A DNA stretch of 64,000 nucleotides, taken from positions 1 through 64,000 of the forward strand of contig JBFFMJ010000011.1 of assembly GCA_041554195.1 (NCBI GenBank). Direction: 5' to 3'. The DNA comes from JAPHSX01 sp041554195 (GTDB lineage: Bacteria > Pseudomonadota > Gammaproteobacteria > Thiohalomonadales > Thiohalomonadaceae). Under the pieces are notes generated by a model. The model saw only the letters and a list, made by a program, of their open reading frames with translations. It made no database searches and had not been told where the DNA came from. Both the position numbers and the translations under genes were made by a program. Positions 7,494-15,493 of this stretch are shown in pieces (position 1 is the stretch's first letter; each line of letters starts with the position of its first letter).

Positions 7494-8186
7494 ATGCCTA
7501 TTAAAATTGATCCAGTCTCCACCATCATTGAAACCGGTGCCAAGGCGGTTGAAACGGTCGCCGGTGTCTTCTCTGAGAATGCCGAGAAGGGGGCGCAGCG
7601 TGCCGCCGAAGAGCAGAAGGCGTTGCTGCAATCCTATCAGGCCGAGTTCAGCAAGGGTGCGAATCGTGGTCTGATTGATATGATTGCCGACGGTTTTAAC
7701 CGTCTGATTCGACCGTTTATTGTCTCGCTGATTATGTTCGTTTTTGTTGTGGCCTATGTGAGTCCTGAGCGTTTTGTCATGATTTCACAGGCAATGGGGG
7801 CGGTACCGCCTGGTTACTGGGTCTTGCTGAGCGTGATTATTGGCTTCTACTTTGGCGGGCGAATGCAGTTAAAGAGTCAGGATTTTCAGATGAATCAATC
7901 TCATGTGAATGCGGTCAAGTCGTTGATCGAAACGAAGAGAGAGTTTCGCAAGCTGGAAATGGACAATGATGAGCCGGATCGCGCCCTCGGCGATACCCTT
8001 GGCAAGGACGCCAGTGTTGACATTACGCGTAATGGACACAGCAATGGTGTTGTCGAGGTCTATCAAAAAGCCCTTACTAAAAATAAGCAGCAAGAGATGC
8101 TGGCCGCGGCGGTTAACAAGGTCAAGGCGGCGTCGGATAAGGATGACCCTCAGCTCTTTGTACTGGATATGATGTCTGAGGTTTAA
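7494..8186 (+). CDS. GTA-type 3TM holin-family protein
   Basis: The product is 230 residues. A helical N-terminus is followed by FNRLIRPFIVSLIMFVFVVAY and a second membrane helix YWVLLSVIIGFYFGGR. This is the pattern of the holin_3TM family found with GH108 or other lysins in phages and gene-transfer agents. The C-terminal 90 residues are hydrophilic and longer than usual. The neighbour upstream is the GH108 gene, so export or release of that enzyme is the likely job. No capsid, terminase or tail genes lie nearby, so this is a lysis module without a prophage. Confidence 0.75.
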   Translation: MPIKIDPVSTIIETGAKAVETVAGVFSENAEKGAQRAAEEQKALLQSYQAEFSKGANRGLIDMIADGFNRLIRPFIVSLIMFVFVVAYVSPERFVMISQAMGAVPPGYWVLLSVIIGFYFGGRMQLKSQDFQMNQSHVNAVKSLIETKREFRKLEMDNDEPDRALGDTLGKDASVDITRNGHSNGVVEVYQKALTKNKQQEMLAAAVNKVKAASDKDDPQLFVLDMMSEV

Positions 8187-8371
8187 GGTCTAGGTGGGCG
8201 CCCATTATCTTGCGGGCGGGATTGACCGCTATAGTGATTCCGGCATTTATCAGACATCACGCCGTTGCTGTATAGAATGTTGCGGTGTTAGGCGGTAGAG
8301 GTGCTTTTGCTGTTATTATAGGCACCACTGGCCTCGCTTAGGCCCTCCCCCCGAACACTCAAGAGCCTCAC

Positions 8372-9751
8372 ATGAATACCAATTTCTCCAGCCTCAAGCT
8401 TAACCCTGACGTCCTTAGCAACCTTGAATCGCTCGGCTATTATCAGATGACGCCGATTCAGGCCGAGGGCCTGCCCCACGTGCTGGCGGGCAACGACATC
8501 ATTGCCAGGGCCAAGACGGGTAGCGGCAAGACTGTGGCCTTCGGACTGGGGCTGCTTAATCTGCTCCGACAGCGTAATTTTGCGGTGCAGGCGCTGGTGC
8601 TCTGCCCGACACGGGAGCTGGCCGATCAGGTGGCCAAGGAGTTACGCCGTCTTGCCCGTGCCACCGCCAATACCAAGATCGTGACCCTCTGTGGCGGCGC
8701 CCCCTTCGGCCCACAGGTGGGCTCGCTGGAGCACGGTGCGCACATCGTGGTCGGCACACCGGGGCGCATCCTCAAGCACCTGCAGAAGGGGACGTTGCGG
8801 CTGGATAGCGTGGTGAGTGCGGTGCTGGATGAGGCGGACCGTATGCTAGACATGGGTTTTTACGATGACATCGCGACCATCCTCTCGGCCACCCCCGCTG
8901 AGCGCCAAACCATGCTCTTTTCTGCTACCTACCCCGATACCATCCGCCGCTTGAGCAGCGCCTTCCAGCGTGAGCCTGTAGAGGTGACGGTGGAGTCTCA
9001 TCACAGCGAGCTGAATATCAGCCAGCGTTTTTACGAGGTGGAAAAGGGCAAGCGTACTAATACCCTTGCCGCGTTGCTGGCTCAGTACCGCCCCGCCTCG
9101 ACGGTGGTCTTTTGTCACACCCGCCAGCAGTGCCAGGAGGTGACCGAGGAGTTGCAGCTACGCGGCATTATGGCCCTCGCCCTGCACGGTGATCTGGAGC
9201 AGAAGGAGCGCGATCAGGTGCTGGTACGCTTTTCCAATCGCAGTGTGCCGGTGCTGGTGGCCACCGATGTTGCCTCGCGCGGACTCGACATCAAGGAGCT
9301 GGAGGCGGTGATTAATTTCGAGTTACCGCGCGATCCCGAGATCTATATCCATCGCATAGGCCGCACCGGCCGGGCCGGCAACAAGGGGCTGGCCTTCAGT
9401 CTGTTTATCCCCTCCGAGGCCTATCGCGTCAATGCTATTGAGGAGTATCAGGGTAAAAAGGCGCAGCTGGAGGGGCTGGGTAGTCTCAAGCTGCCGGAAG
9501 GCTTCAGCCTGACGCCGCCGATGGTCACCCTGGTGATCGATGGCGGGCGCAAGGATAAGGTGCGTCCCGGCGATATCCTCGGTGCCCTTACCGCCGATGA
9601 GGCGATCACCAAGGAGAAGGTGGGTAAGATCGATATCTTCGACCATATCGCCTATGTCGCCATCGATCGTGGCGTGCGCAAAAAGGCGCTACGGCTGCTC
9701 TCTGAGGGGAAGATTAAGGGACGACGTTTTAAGGTGAAGCTTGTCCACTAG
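8372..9751 (+). CDS. dbpA: ATP-dependent RNA helicase DbpA
   Basis: The product is 459 residues. It carries the DEAD-box motifs Q (TPIQ), I (AKTGSGKT), Ia (PTRELADQ), GG, Ib (TPGR), II (DEAD), III (SAT), IV (VVFCHTR), V (ATDVASRGLD) and VI (HRIGRTGRAG). The last 75 residues (VTLVIDGGRKDKVRPGDILGAL onward) are the DbpA RNA-binding domain, which targets hairpin 92 of 23S rRNA, so the role is late large-subunit assembly. Length and domain order match E. coli DbpA. It appears monocistronic. Confidence 0.95.
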   Translation: MNTNFSSLKLNPDVLSNLESLGYYQMTPIQAEGLPHVLAGNDIIARAKTGSGKTVAFGLGLLNLLRQRNFAVQALVLCPTRELADQVAKELRRLARATANTKIVTLCGGAPFGPQVGSLEHGAHIVVGTPGRILKHLQKGTLRLDSVVSAVLDEADRMLDMGFYDDIATILSATPAERQTMLFSATYPDTIRRLSSAFQREPVEVTVESHHSELNISQRFYEVEKGKRTNTLAALLAQYRPASTVVFCHTRQQCQEVTEELQLRGIMALALHGDLEQKERDQVLVRFSNRSVPVLVATDVASRGLDIKELEAVINFELPRDPEIYIHRIGRTGRAGNKGLAFSLFIPSEAYRVNAIEEYQGKKAQLEGLGSLKLPEGFSLTPPMVTLVIDGGRKDKVRPGDILGALTADEAITKEKVGKIDIFDHIAYVAIDRGVRKKALRLLSEGKIKGRRFKVKLVH

Positions 9752-9841
9752 AGAAAACCGGAATCGATGGTCTCTGTGCATGGTGGTAGCACCAGTTGGG
9801 CTGAGGTCAGTGCAATGAGTTCTTAACAAATATTCATGTAG

Positions 9842-9973
9842 ATGCTCCCTGGTTTTATGAGCTATGAAGAGAGCAATAGCGTAGTGATAGGGGCGGCACT
9901 GACAGACTCTGAGTCGAGTGAGGATATAATTGCAGCGGCAAAAGAACTCGCGGTAACATTTATTAATAAATAA
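9842..9973 (+). CDS. Possible small protein or gene remnant (43 residues)
   Basis: ATG 9842 opens a 43-codon frame ending at TAA 9971-9973, immediately before the terminator at 9982-10040. The C-terminal part (EDIIAAAKELAVTFINK) is amphipathic and looks like a protein end. There is no good ribosome-binding site, and I recognise no family. The position just ahead of a strong terminator is the main support. It may be the tail of a decayed gene or belong to a non-coding transcript. Confidence 0.25.
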   Translation: MLPGFMSYEESNSVVIGAALTDSESSEDIIAAAKELAVTFINK

Positions 9974-9981
9974 TTACTGCT

Positions 9982-10040
9982 GGCAAAATGGTGGGCGGGA
10001 CCGCGGGGATTTTTCCTGGGTGTTCCCGCCTTTTTTTGCC
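9982..10040 (+). terminator. Strong intrinsic terminator with nested arms
   Basis: GGCGGGA at 9994-10000 pairs with TCCCGCC at 10024-10030, followed by seven T. Outer bases GGCAAAA (9982) and TTTTGCC (10034) also pair. It ends transcripts from the dbpA side. Confidence 0.75.
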
Positions 10041-10183
10041 ACATGAAGAGTCGTCTGTTGATGTTGCAACGACTGACGCTGGATGATTCTGTTTGTCAGG
10101 TGTACTGTATAAACGAGTAGCGGGGATGGATACCGGCTACCTATAACCAAAATAACACCACATAACAGTCAGTTGGAGGGGAT

Positions 10184-10708
10184 ATGAAAAAAACAATAAA
10201 GCGTGGCTTACAGGCCGTTCTGATATTTGGGATGTCCAGTTACATGTTGAGCGTGTCTGCATGGACCGATGATCTTGATAAGCTAGGTAATGTGAATTCC
10301 ATATGTAAATTCGAACCCGAGGCCCAGTGTTCATGGGCGGTGCGCGTGAATACCGAGGCCCCGGGGGTCGACATGCATGAGTCCTCAATGGCATCAATTC
10401 GACTGGATGGTTCCAATCTGCAGGGGGCAAACCTGTCATATTCGATCATTCAGCTGGCGAGTCTCAAAGATACTAATCTTATGCTGGCAAATCTTGAAGG
10501 GGCGCATATGCACGGGGTGAATCTCCAAAATGCCAATCTGATGCTGGCTAATTTGAGAAAAGTCAATCTCCTGGACGCGGACCTCACTGGCGCCAACCTA
10601 CAGGGTGCCAATTTGCAGGGAGCTATTCTGATAAAGACGAAGCTGGACGGGGCCACCTGGACCGATGGTAGAGTCTGTGCCGAAGGTTCTATTGGTGAGT
10701 GCCTTTGA
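10184..10708 (+). CDS. Exported pentapeptide-repeat protein
   Basis: The product is 174 residues. Residues 1-26 form a signal peptide (Lys/Arg, hydrophobic core, SVSA-W). From about residue 70 to 160 there are consecutive A(N/D)Lxx repeats: GANLS, ANLEG, VNLQN, ANLML, VNLLD, ADLTG, ANLQG. These build a right-handed quadrilateral beta-helix. Two Cys pairs (41/49 region and 164/172 region) may form disulfides in the periplasm. Some pentapeptide proteins mimic DNA and protect gyrase, but an exported one would not do that. The function is unknown. Confidence 0.8.
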   Translation: MKKTIKRGLQAVLIFGMSSYMLSVSAWTDDLDKLGNVNSICKFEPEAQCSWAVRVNTEAPGVDMHESSMASIRLDGSNLQGANLSYSIIQLASLKDTNLMLANLEGAHMHGVNLQNANLMLANLRKVNLLDADLTGANLQGANLQGAILIKTKLDGATWTDGRVCAEGSIGECL

Positions 10709-10941
10709 GTGTAGTGCTAAGGCTATCTCAGGTGCTGCGCCAAGGTCTGTGAGGGGAGGGGGTTCCAATTTCGTGTAGGGGAGCCTTGTGGTTCTTACCT
10801 GCCGTGGGTGGGGTGTGGCTTAGGGGGCGGACGGTTAGCAGGAGAATGGCTGCTCTGCTCGCAGAGAAGTGGTTATGGGGAGGGGGATCTCTGCTAAAAT
10901 CCCCCCTTTACCATGCCCCCCACCCATTGGAGAGTCGGCCT

Positions 10942-12186
10942 TTGTTTTCCCAGTTTTCATTCCATAAGCACCTTGTTAGCGCTCTTGAGGATCTCAAATT
11001 TGAGCAGCCGACGCCGGTTCAGGAGGCGGTGATCCCGCTGGCGCTGGAACAGGCCGACCTGCGCATCACCGCCGAGACCGGCAGCGGCAAGACGGCGGCC
11101 TACCTGTTGCCGACTGTGCAGCAGTTGCTAAGCCGCCGTTTTTCCGGCACCGGGGCGCGCGCCCTGATCCTGGTCCCCACCCGCGAACTGGCCGCACAGG
11201 TCTATGCCGCCTGTCGCGAGCTGACCCTGCACACCAACTTAAGGCAGGCGCTGATCACCGGGGGCGATAATTTCGGCACACAGATGAAACTGCTGGGGCT
11301 GCAACCCGAGCTGGTGATCGCCACGCCGGGGCGACTGCTTAAATTATTAGAGCAGGGCAGCGCCGACTTCTCGCACCTGGAGGTACTGGTTCTGGATGAG
11401 GCGGATCGCATGCTCGACATGGGCTTTAGTGAAGAGGTGATGGCGATCGTCGCCCAGTGCAACAGCAATCGCCAGACCATGCTGCTCTCCGCCACCCTGG
11501 GTGATAAGGGGTTGCACGGTCTGGCGCAGGCGGTGTTGACCGAGCCGGAGGTGGTCACCCTGAGTTCGGTGCAGCAGAAACACTCGGCGATCCGCCATCA
11601 GGTGGTGCTGGCCGATAGCGTCGAGCACAAGCTGCAGCTGCTGGCCTGGCTGCTGGAGCACGAGGAGTATGGCCGGGCCATTGTCTTTGCCAACAGCCGT
11701 GAGCAGGTCAACAAGGTTGGTGGCTACCTGGTCGCCAATGAGCGGCGCGTTGGTGTGTTGCACGGCGATAAGGATCAGGCGCAGCGCAAACGAGTGATGT
11801 CGCTGCTGCATGCCAAGGCCTTCGATGTGCTGGTTGCCACTGATGTGGCGGCCCGTGGTCTGGATGTCGATGATGTGGATCTGGTGATCAACTTCGATAT
11901 GCCGCGCCGTGGCGATGGCTACGTGCACCGCAGTGGCCGTACCGGGCGTGCCGGTCACGAAGGTCTGGCGATTAGCCTGGTTAGTGCCATGGAATGGAAT
12001 CTGATGGCCAGTATTGAGCGCTACCTGCAGCAGCGTTTCGAGCGGCGCAGCATTAAAGAGTTACGCGGTAGTTTCAACGGGCCGAAGAAGCTCAAGGCCT
12101 CTGGTAAGGCGGCGGGCAGCAAAAAGAAAAAGATTAAGGGTAAAAAGGGTGCGGCGGGCAAGGCAAAAAAGCCAAAGAAAAAGTAG
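10942..12186 (+). CDS. DEAD-box RNA helicase (SrmB/RhlE-like)
   Basis: TTG 10942, with GGAG nine bases upstream, starts the family-typical FSQFSFHKHLVSALEDL. The frame extends upstream to 10786, but those residues do not resemble helicases. Motifs Q (TPVQ), I (AETGSGKT), II (DEAD), III (SAT), V (ATDVAARGLD) and VI (HRSGRTGRAG) are complete. The last 55 residues are almost entirely Lys, Gly and Ala, a basic tail typical of RNA-binding helicases of the SrmB type. Total 414 residues. The role is probably ribosome assembly or RNA turnover. The subfamily is uncertain. Confidence 0.88.
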   Translation: MFSQFSFHKHLVSALEDLKFEQPTPVQEAVIPLALEQADLRITAETGSGKTAAYLLPTVQQLLSRRFSGTGARALILVPTRELAAQVYAACRELTLHTNLRQALITGGDNFGTQMKLLGLQPELVIATPGRLLKLLEQGSADFSHLEVLVLDEADRMLDMGFSEEVMAIVAQCNSNRQTMLLSATLGDKGLHGLAQAVLTEPEVVTLSSVQQKHSAIRHQVVLADSVEHKLQLLAWLLEHEEYGRAIVFANSREQVNKVGGYLVANERRVGVLHGDKDQAQRKRVMSLLHAKAFDVLVATDVAARGLDVDDVDLVINFDMPRRGDGYVHRSGRTGRAGHEGLAISLVSAMEWNLMASIERYLQQRFERRSIKELRGSFNGPKKLKASGKAAGSKKKKIKGKKGAAGKAKKPKKK

Positions 12187-12235
12187 CGTGGTTGCTACGT
12201 GGTGGGATGAGAGATAAACAAAGGGAGTCGCTGTC

Positions 12236-12664
12236 ATGGTGAAGGTCGCGCTGGCAACCACGGATGCCGAAATACTCCATTGCTACCCCGTGATGTTGGA
12301 GTTACGTACTACCTTAAGTCAGGATGAGTTCGTCGCACGTATCAACGCACAACAAAAGCTTGGTTATCGGCTGGCCTATATGGAATCGGCATCCTCGGTG
12401 GTATCGGTGGCCGGATTTAGACTGGGTGAGAACCTGGCATGGGGGCGGTTCCTCTATGTGGATGATTTGGTGACGCTGGATGCGCAACGCTCAAAGGGCT
12501 TCGGCACGGCGATGCTGGACTGGCTTAAGGTTTATGCAAAAGAGAATCGTTGCACGCAACTGCATCTGGACTCCGGACTGCAGAGAAAAGAGGCGCATCG
12601 TTTTTACGAGCGGGAAGGGCTAAAGATGGCCAGTTACCACTTTGTCGCCATGCTGCCTGACTAG
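12236..12664 (+). CDS. GNAT-family N-acetyltransferase
   Basis: The product is 142 residues. The acetyl-CoA-binding motif A is QRSKGFGTAMLDWLKVYA (about residues 82-99), preceded by the beta-strand LYVDDLVTL and followed by LHLDSGLQRKEAHRFYEREGL, which is motif B. This is the single GNAT fold at usual length. The substrate cannot be inferred. It starts 50 bases after the helicase gene and may be cotranscribed with it. Confidence 0.88.
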   Translation: MVKVALATTDAEILHCYPVMLELRTTLSQDEFVARINAQQKLGYRLAYMESASSVVSVAGFRLGENLAWGRFLYVDDLVTLDAQRSKGFGTAMLDWLKVYAKENRCTQLHLDSGLQRKEAHRFYEREGLKMASYHFVAMLPD

Positions 12665-12831
12665 ATTTGCGATAGGTGTTTTGCTTAGATTTAATGTCGA
12701 TGGTGCTCGCGCAGTGGATTTAACGTTACGGTGAGCCAGTAATAAAATTATTTAAACGCTATGGCATTGATCTGCCGGAGTGACGGATAAGTATTTTGCA
12801 GTAATAATAAAAAAACAATTATGGAGTGACT

Positions 12832-13062
12832 ATGTCTACAGAGTTCTTTGCTGCATCCCTGTTTAATCTCGGAATCAATATCAGCTATACCATTATCGCA
12901 CTACTTGTGGGGGTGTATGCACTGAAGTTTATCGACAAACAACTGCTTACCAAGGTGGATATTGAGGACGAATTGAAAGATGGCAATCTGGCCGTGGCGA
13001 TCTTCGCCTCTACCGTTTTGCTGTTTGTTGCCATTATCGTCTCCTTCGGCTTTAAGCCCTAA
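12832..13062 (+). CDS. Half-size DUF350 membrane protein
   Basis: The product is 76 residues with two membrane helices (about 15-33 and 53-73). The stretch DIEDELKDGNLAVAIFASTVLLFVAI carries the family's E-x-x-x-GN-A-A pattern. DUF350 (YjfL-like) proteins usually have two such repeats and four helices, so this is one repeat and would need to dimerise. ATG 12832 is chosen over GTG 12826 because GGAG lies five bases before it. The stop is immediately followed by the ATG of the transglutaminase-like gene, so the two are surely cotranscribed. Confidence 0.75.
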   Translation: MSTEFFAASLFNLGINISYTIIALLVGVYALKFIDKQLLTKVDIEDELKDGNLAVAIFASTVLLFVAIIVSFGFKP

Positions 13063-13908
13063 ATGCGCAAAGCCTTTCATCTGCTGCTTTTTTTTATTGC
13101 CATCAACGCAACAGCGGCCCTTCACTCTTTATTAAAGAGCGAGGTGGTTCCGGTCTATGCGATGAAGGATAACTCGCAACGAAGTGTGACTGTGCTCAGT
13201 ACGGTTCCGGAGAATCTGCTGCAGAACAGCGTCCAGCGGGGAGCGGTGACGATAGTGGCAACAGATCTGACGGTGAGCGACCAGAACATTCGTAACTATT
13301 ACCGCCGCACTCCAGAAGCCCCTGACTCTTCTACCACCTATTGGAAGTTTCGTCAGCCGCATTTTGTTACCGCCACCGCTACTGCCGTTGACCGGCAGAA
13401 CTACTTCGTGAATAGCTATCTGGTGGGATTTCTGCCCTTCGAGGTCGATGCCCTGTGGGAGCCCTTCTATACGGTGGCCACCCATAAGACTTATGTCAAA
13501 GATAGTGTGCAATATGGTCTCAACGAAATATGGCAGAATTCAGCACAGGCTTACCTGAATACGCGTGGTGACTGTGAAGATCATGCTCTGCTGCTGGCCG
13601 ACTGGTTGATCGAGTCGGGGGTGGATGCGCGGGTCGTTATGGGTGAGTACAAAGGGGGTGGTCATGCCTGGGTCGTGGCCTTTATGGAGGGAGAGACTTT
13701 CTTGCTTGAGGCCACCAGCAAACGTCGTCATCGTAGCTGGAATGCCTACCCCAGGGCGGTACTAAGCCGTGGTTATCAACCGATAACGATGTTTAACCGA
13801 AAAAGTTTTTGGGTAAATACCGGCAACCGAGATAGTCGTGATTACGCCGGAAGCCACTGGCAGCGGGTATCGACATTCCGCTCAGCAAATGAGACTAAGG
13901 GTCTATAA
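13063..13908 (+). CDS. Exported transglutaminase-like (BTLCP-fold) protein
   Basis: The product is 281 residues with an N-terminal signal peptide (about 1-19, ending ATA-A). The catalytic set is Cys171 in RGDCEDHALL, His201 in GHAWVV and Glu216 in LLEATS, the order of transglutaminase-like cysteine enzymes. It is presumably periplasmic. The substrate is unknown. It starts with no gap after the DUF350 gene and overlaps the next small gene by 20 bases, giving a three-gene unit. The cytosolic-side relative at 1711 has the same triad spacing but a different N-terminus. Confidence 0.75.
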   Translation: MRKAFHLLLFFIAINATAALHSLLKSEVVPVYAMKDNSQRSVTVLSTVPENLLQNSVQRGAVTIVATDLTVSDQNIRNYYRRTPEAPDSSTTYWKFRQPHFVTATATAVDRQNYFVNSYLVGFLPFEVDALWEPFYTVATHKTYVKDSVQYGLNEIWQNSAQAYLNTRGDCEDHALLLADWLIESGVDARVVMGEYKGGGHAWVVAFMEGETFLLEATSKRRHRSWNAYPRAVLSRGYQPITMFNRKSFWVNTGNRDSRDYAGSHWQRVSTFRSANETKGL

Positions 13909-14215
13909 TTATCATAGTTATGATGATGTGTATGAATTGATGAAAAGTAACCCGGAGCAATTACTCAAGTCCCATCGCGAACTGGTGCACTCTGATATGG
14001 TTAAGGTCGTATCGCATGTGCAGCGTGAGTCGGGTGAGTGGTTTCTCAACACCCTGATGATCGAAGGTTGTGACGCCCCGTTTCGCTATCGGCGTAAAGA
14101 GCGATATAAGAGCCTACAGGGGCAGCGCGTTAACCTTACCTACTATCGCGACACCGAATCGCTAGCCGGCATGCAGATGGAGGTGATGAAGGTCGTGCGG
14201 GTAAAGATTGCCTAG
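13889..14215 (+). CDS. Hypothetical protein following the DUF350/transglutaminase-like pair
   Basis: ATG 13889 gives 108 residues, soluble, with the stretch DVYELMKSNPEQLLKSHRELVHSDMVKVVSHVQRESGEWFLNTLMIEG. It has no signal peptide or membrane helix and I recognise no family. It overlaps the upstream gene by 20 bases, in another frame. No clear Shine-Dalgarno precedes ATG 13889, so translation coupling is likely. A GTG at 13838 would extend it inside the upstream gene. Confidence 0.6.
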   Translation: MRLRVYNYHSYDDVYELMKSNPEQLLKSHRELVHSDMVKVVSHVQRESGEWFLNTLMIEGCDAPFRYRRKERYKSLQGQRVNLTYYRDTESLAGMQMEVMKVVRVKIA

Positions 14216-14409
14216 CGCGCCAGGCGGCAATTTCTTGTCTCTGCGTGGCCAAGGGGCAACAGATGTCTTGGCCGGGTGAGGTGCTGACAGCCAGTGGTCA
14301 TCGCCGTTATCGGCGTGTTGCTTGTCTCTACAGGATGACGGCTTTTCCGCATGCACTGGTGGTGAAAGAGCAGGGTGCTGAGGGGCGGGCAAGGTTAACG
14401 ACCTCGCGG

Positions 14410-14847
14410 TTAATCCCAGTTCTGGGTGCAGTCGAGGATGCCCCACACGCGGCTCATGCCGTGCAGTCCATCGTTCAGCATGATCCGTAGCGGGATCCCC
14501 CCAAGCTGCTTATTGCGGTGGGTCAGCCAGAACAACGGCATGTTGCGGTTCATCGGGTAGACCACATGCAGCGACTCCTGAATGCCCAGAATATGCTCTG
14601 CGTGTTTGAGAATGGTCTCATCCTGCGGCAGCGGTGTGCCCCGCTTGAAACGGCTCAGTTCACGGGGTTTGCTCCCATCGGGCAGGCCGAGCAGGGCGAT
14701 GGATTCATCGGGCGTGAGCTTCCATTCTGTCAGGATTTCAGTTACAAAGCGTGCCAGTTCGGCACGTTCATCATCGGTTAATATTTTTGACAAGGGTCTT
14801 CCCCGGGTTGCGCGTGGCTGTACCAGCCATCGATCGGCTGTGTTCAT
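14410..14847 (-). CDS. Xre/MbcA/ParS-like (DUF2384-type) protein, orphan
   Basis: The product is 145 residues. The C-terminal part, Trp107 to about 140 (LFWLTHRNKQLGG, then PLRIMLNDGLHGMSRVWGILD), matches the toxin-binding domain of MbcA/ParS/Xre antitoxins, where W-x5-LGG-x-PL and a G-x-x-V-x-x-L-D tail are conserved. The N-terminal half (ALLGLPDGSKPRELSRFKRGTPLP) corresponds to their Xre-like helices. Such antitoxins normally pair with a RES-domain toxin, but no such gene is adjacent. It may be a solitary regulator. It is divergent from the thioredoxin gene, 56 bases away. Confidence 0.65.
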   Translation of the reverse strand: MNTADRWLVQPRATRGRPLSKILTDDERAELARFVTEILTEWKLTPDESIALLGLPDGSKPRELSRFKRGTPLPQDETILKHAEHILGIQESLHVVYPMNRNMPLFWLTHRNKQLGGIPLRIMLNDGLHGMSRVWGILDCTQNWD

Positions 14848-14903
14848 TATCCAGTCCTAGTGGAGTGGGGTCAAAAGGGAACGAATTAAACGGTATAAAT
14901 AGT

Positions 14904-15251
14904 ATGGTTAATGATAACGGGATTTCGCAGATCGATAGCGTAGAGGCGATGCAGGCCTTTGTGCGAGACAATGCGGCGGCGGTGGTTTATTTTGCCGGGG
15001 CCGATTGTGGCGTCTGCCACATACTGGAGCCCAAGGTGCGGGCACTGTTAAACGCCACCTTTCCACGCATCGTTTTTGGCCGTGTTGCCACCGAGCAGGC
15101 GACTGAGCTGGCGGCACAGCAGTCGGTGTTCGCGGTGCCGACACTGCTGGTCTTCTTTGACGGGCATGAGAGTTTTCGTTATGCCCGCAACTTCAGCACC
15201 GCTGAGATTGAGCGGGATATCACCCGCCCCTACGATTTGTTCTTCGGCTAA
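14904..15251 (+). CDS. Thioredoxin-family protein (CGVC active site)
   Basis: ATG 14904 gives 115 residues of thioredoxin fold: AVVYFAGADCGVCHILEPKVRALL with redox motif C-G-V-C (about residues 34-37), and the cis-Pro segment VFAVPTLLVFFDG. It lacks a signal peptide, so it is cytosolic. The active site differs from the CGPC of classical thioredoxin, so it may be a reductase for a special partner. The frame is open upstream to 14751, but those residues overlap the divergent gene and do not resemble thioredoxin. Confidence 0.85.
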   Translation: MVNDNGISQIDSVEAMQAFVRDNAAAVVYFAGADCGVCHILEPKVRALLNATFPRIVFGRVATEQATELAAQQSVFAVPTLLVFFDGHESFRYARNFSTAEIERDITRPYDLFFG

Positions 15252-15261
15252 GCCTTTTCGC

Positions 15262-15291
15262 TTGACACGTATTTAGCAATGGGGCAATGAT
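15262..15291 (+). promoter_or_regulatory. Candidate sigma70 promoter of the structured RNA
   Basis: TTGACA at 15262-15267 is a perfect -35. With an 18-base gap, AATGAT at 15286-15291 is a moderate -10. Initiation would fall near 15298, at the base of the folded region. Confidence 0.55.
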
Positions 15292-15297
15292 ACGGGC

Positions 15298-15470
15298 ATG
15301 AATTATTCACACGACGCAAAGATCATGATGTTGCCGGTACGTGTCGCCCTATGGCGACGCGCGGTGTCTTTGCGGCGTATGAAAGGAGTGCAACAAACCT
15401 GAATTAGTTTCACTAATCAGACTTTCATCAAGGGCCGCGGCGTTATACACCGCGGCCTTTTTTATTTTTA
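15298..15470 (+). ncRNA. Candidate structured RNA (sRNA or leader) upstream of the DMT transporter
   Basis: Three helices and a terminator can be drawn by eye. CGCAAAGA (15315-15322) pairs with TCTTTGCG (15367-15374) and encloses the 9-bp hairpin at 15340-15348/15353-15361. ATGAAAG (15379-15385) pairs with CTTTCAT (15422-15428) and encloses CTGA-A-TTAGT/ACTAATCAG (15399-15420). The intrinsic terminator is 15433-15470. A promoter is visible at 15262. No known RNA class is recognised. The GACGCAAAG word recalls c-di-GMP-I aptamers, but the rest of that consensus is missing. A 34-codon frame (15298-15402) also exists. It could be an independent sRNA or an attenuator for the gene at 15494. Confidence 0.5.
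15433..15470 (+). terminator. Intrinsic terminator of the structured RNA
   Basis: GGCCGCGG (15433-15440) and CCGCGGCC (15450-15457) form a perfect 8-bp stem, followed by a T-rich run. CGCGGTG in the upstream hairpin (about 15360-15366) could alternatively pair with CACCGCG of the 3' arm, a possible switch. Confidence 0.85.
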
Positions 15471-15493
15471 CGGCATTAAACAGGAGAGAAAAA

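Noticed and set aside
10786..10941. N-terminal extension of the DEAD-box helicase
   Set aside because: The 52 upstream codons resemble no helicase N-terminus, and TTG 10942 has a ribosome-binding site.
15311..15322. c-di-GMP-I (GEMM) riboswitch, from the word GACGCAAAG
   Set aside because: The GGCAAACC side and the rest of the P1b and tetraloop-receptor consensus are missing.
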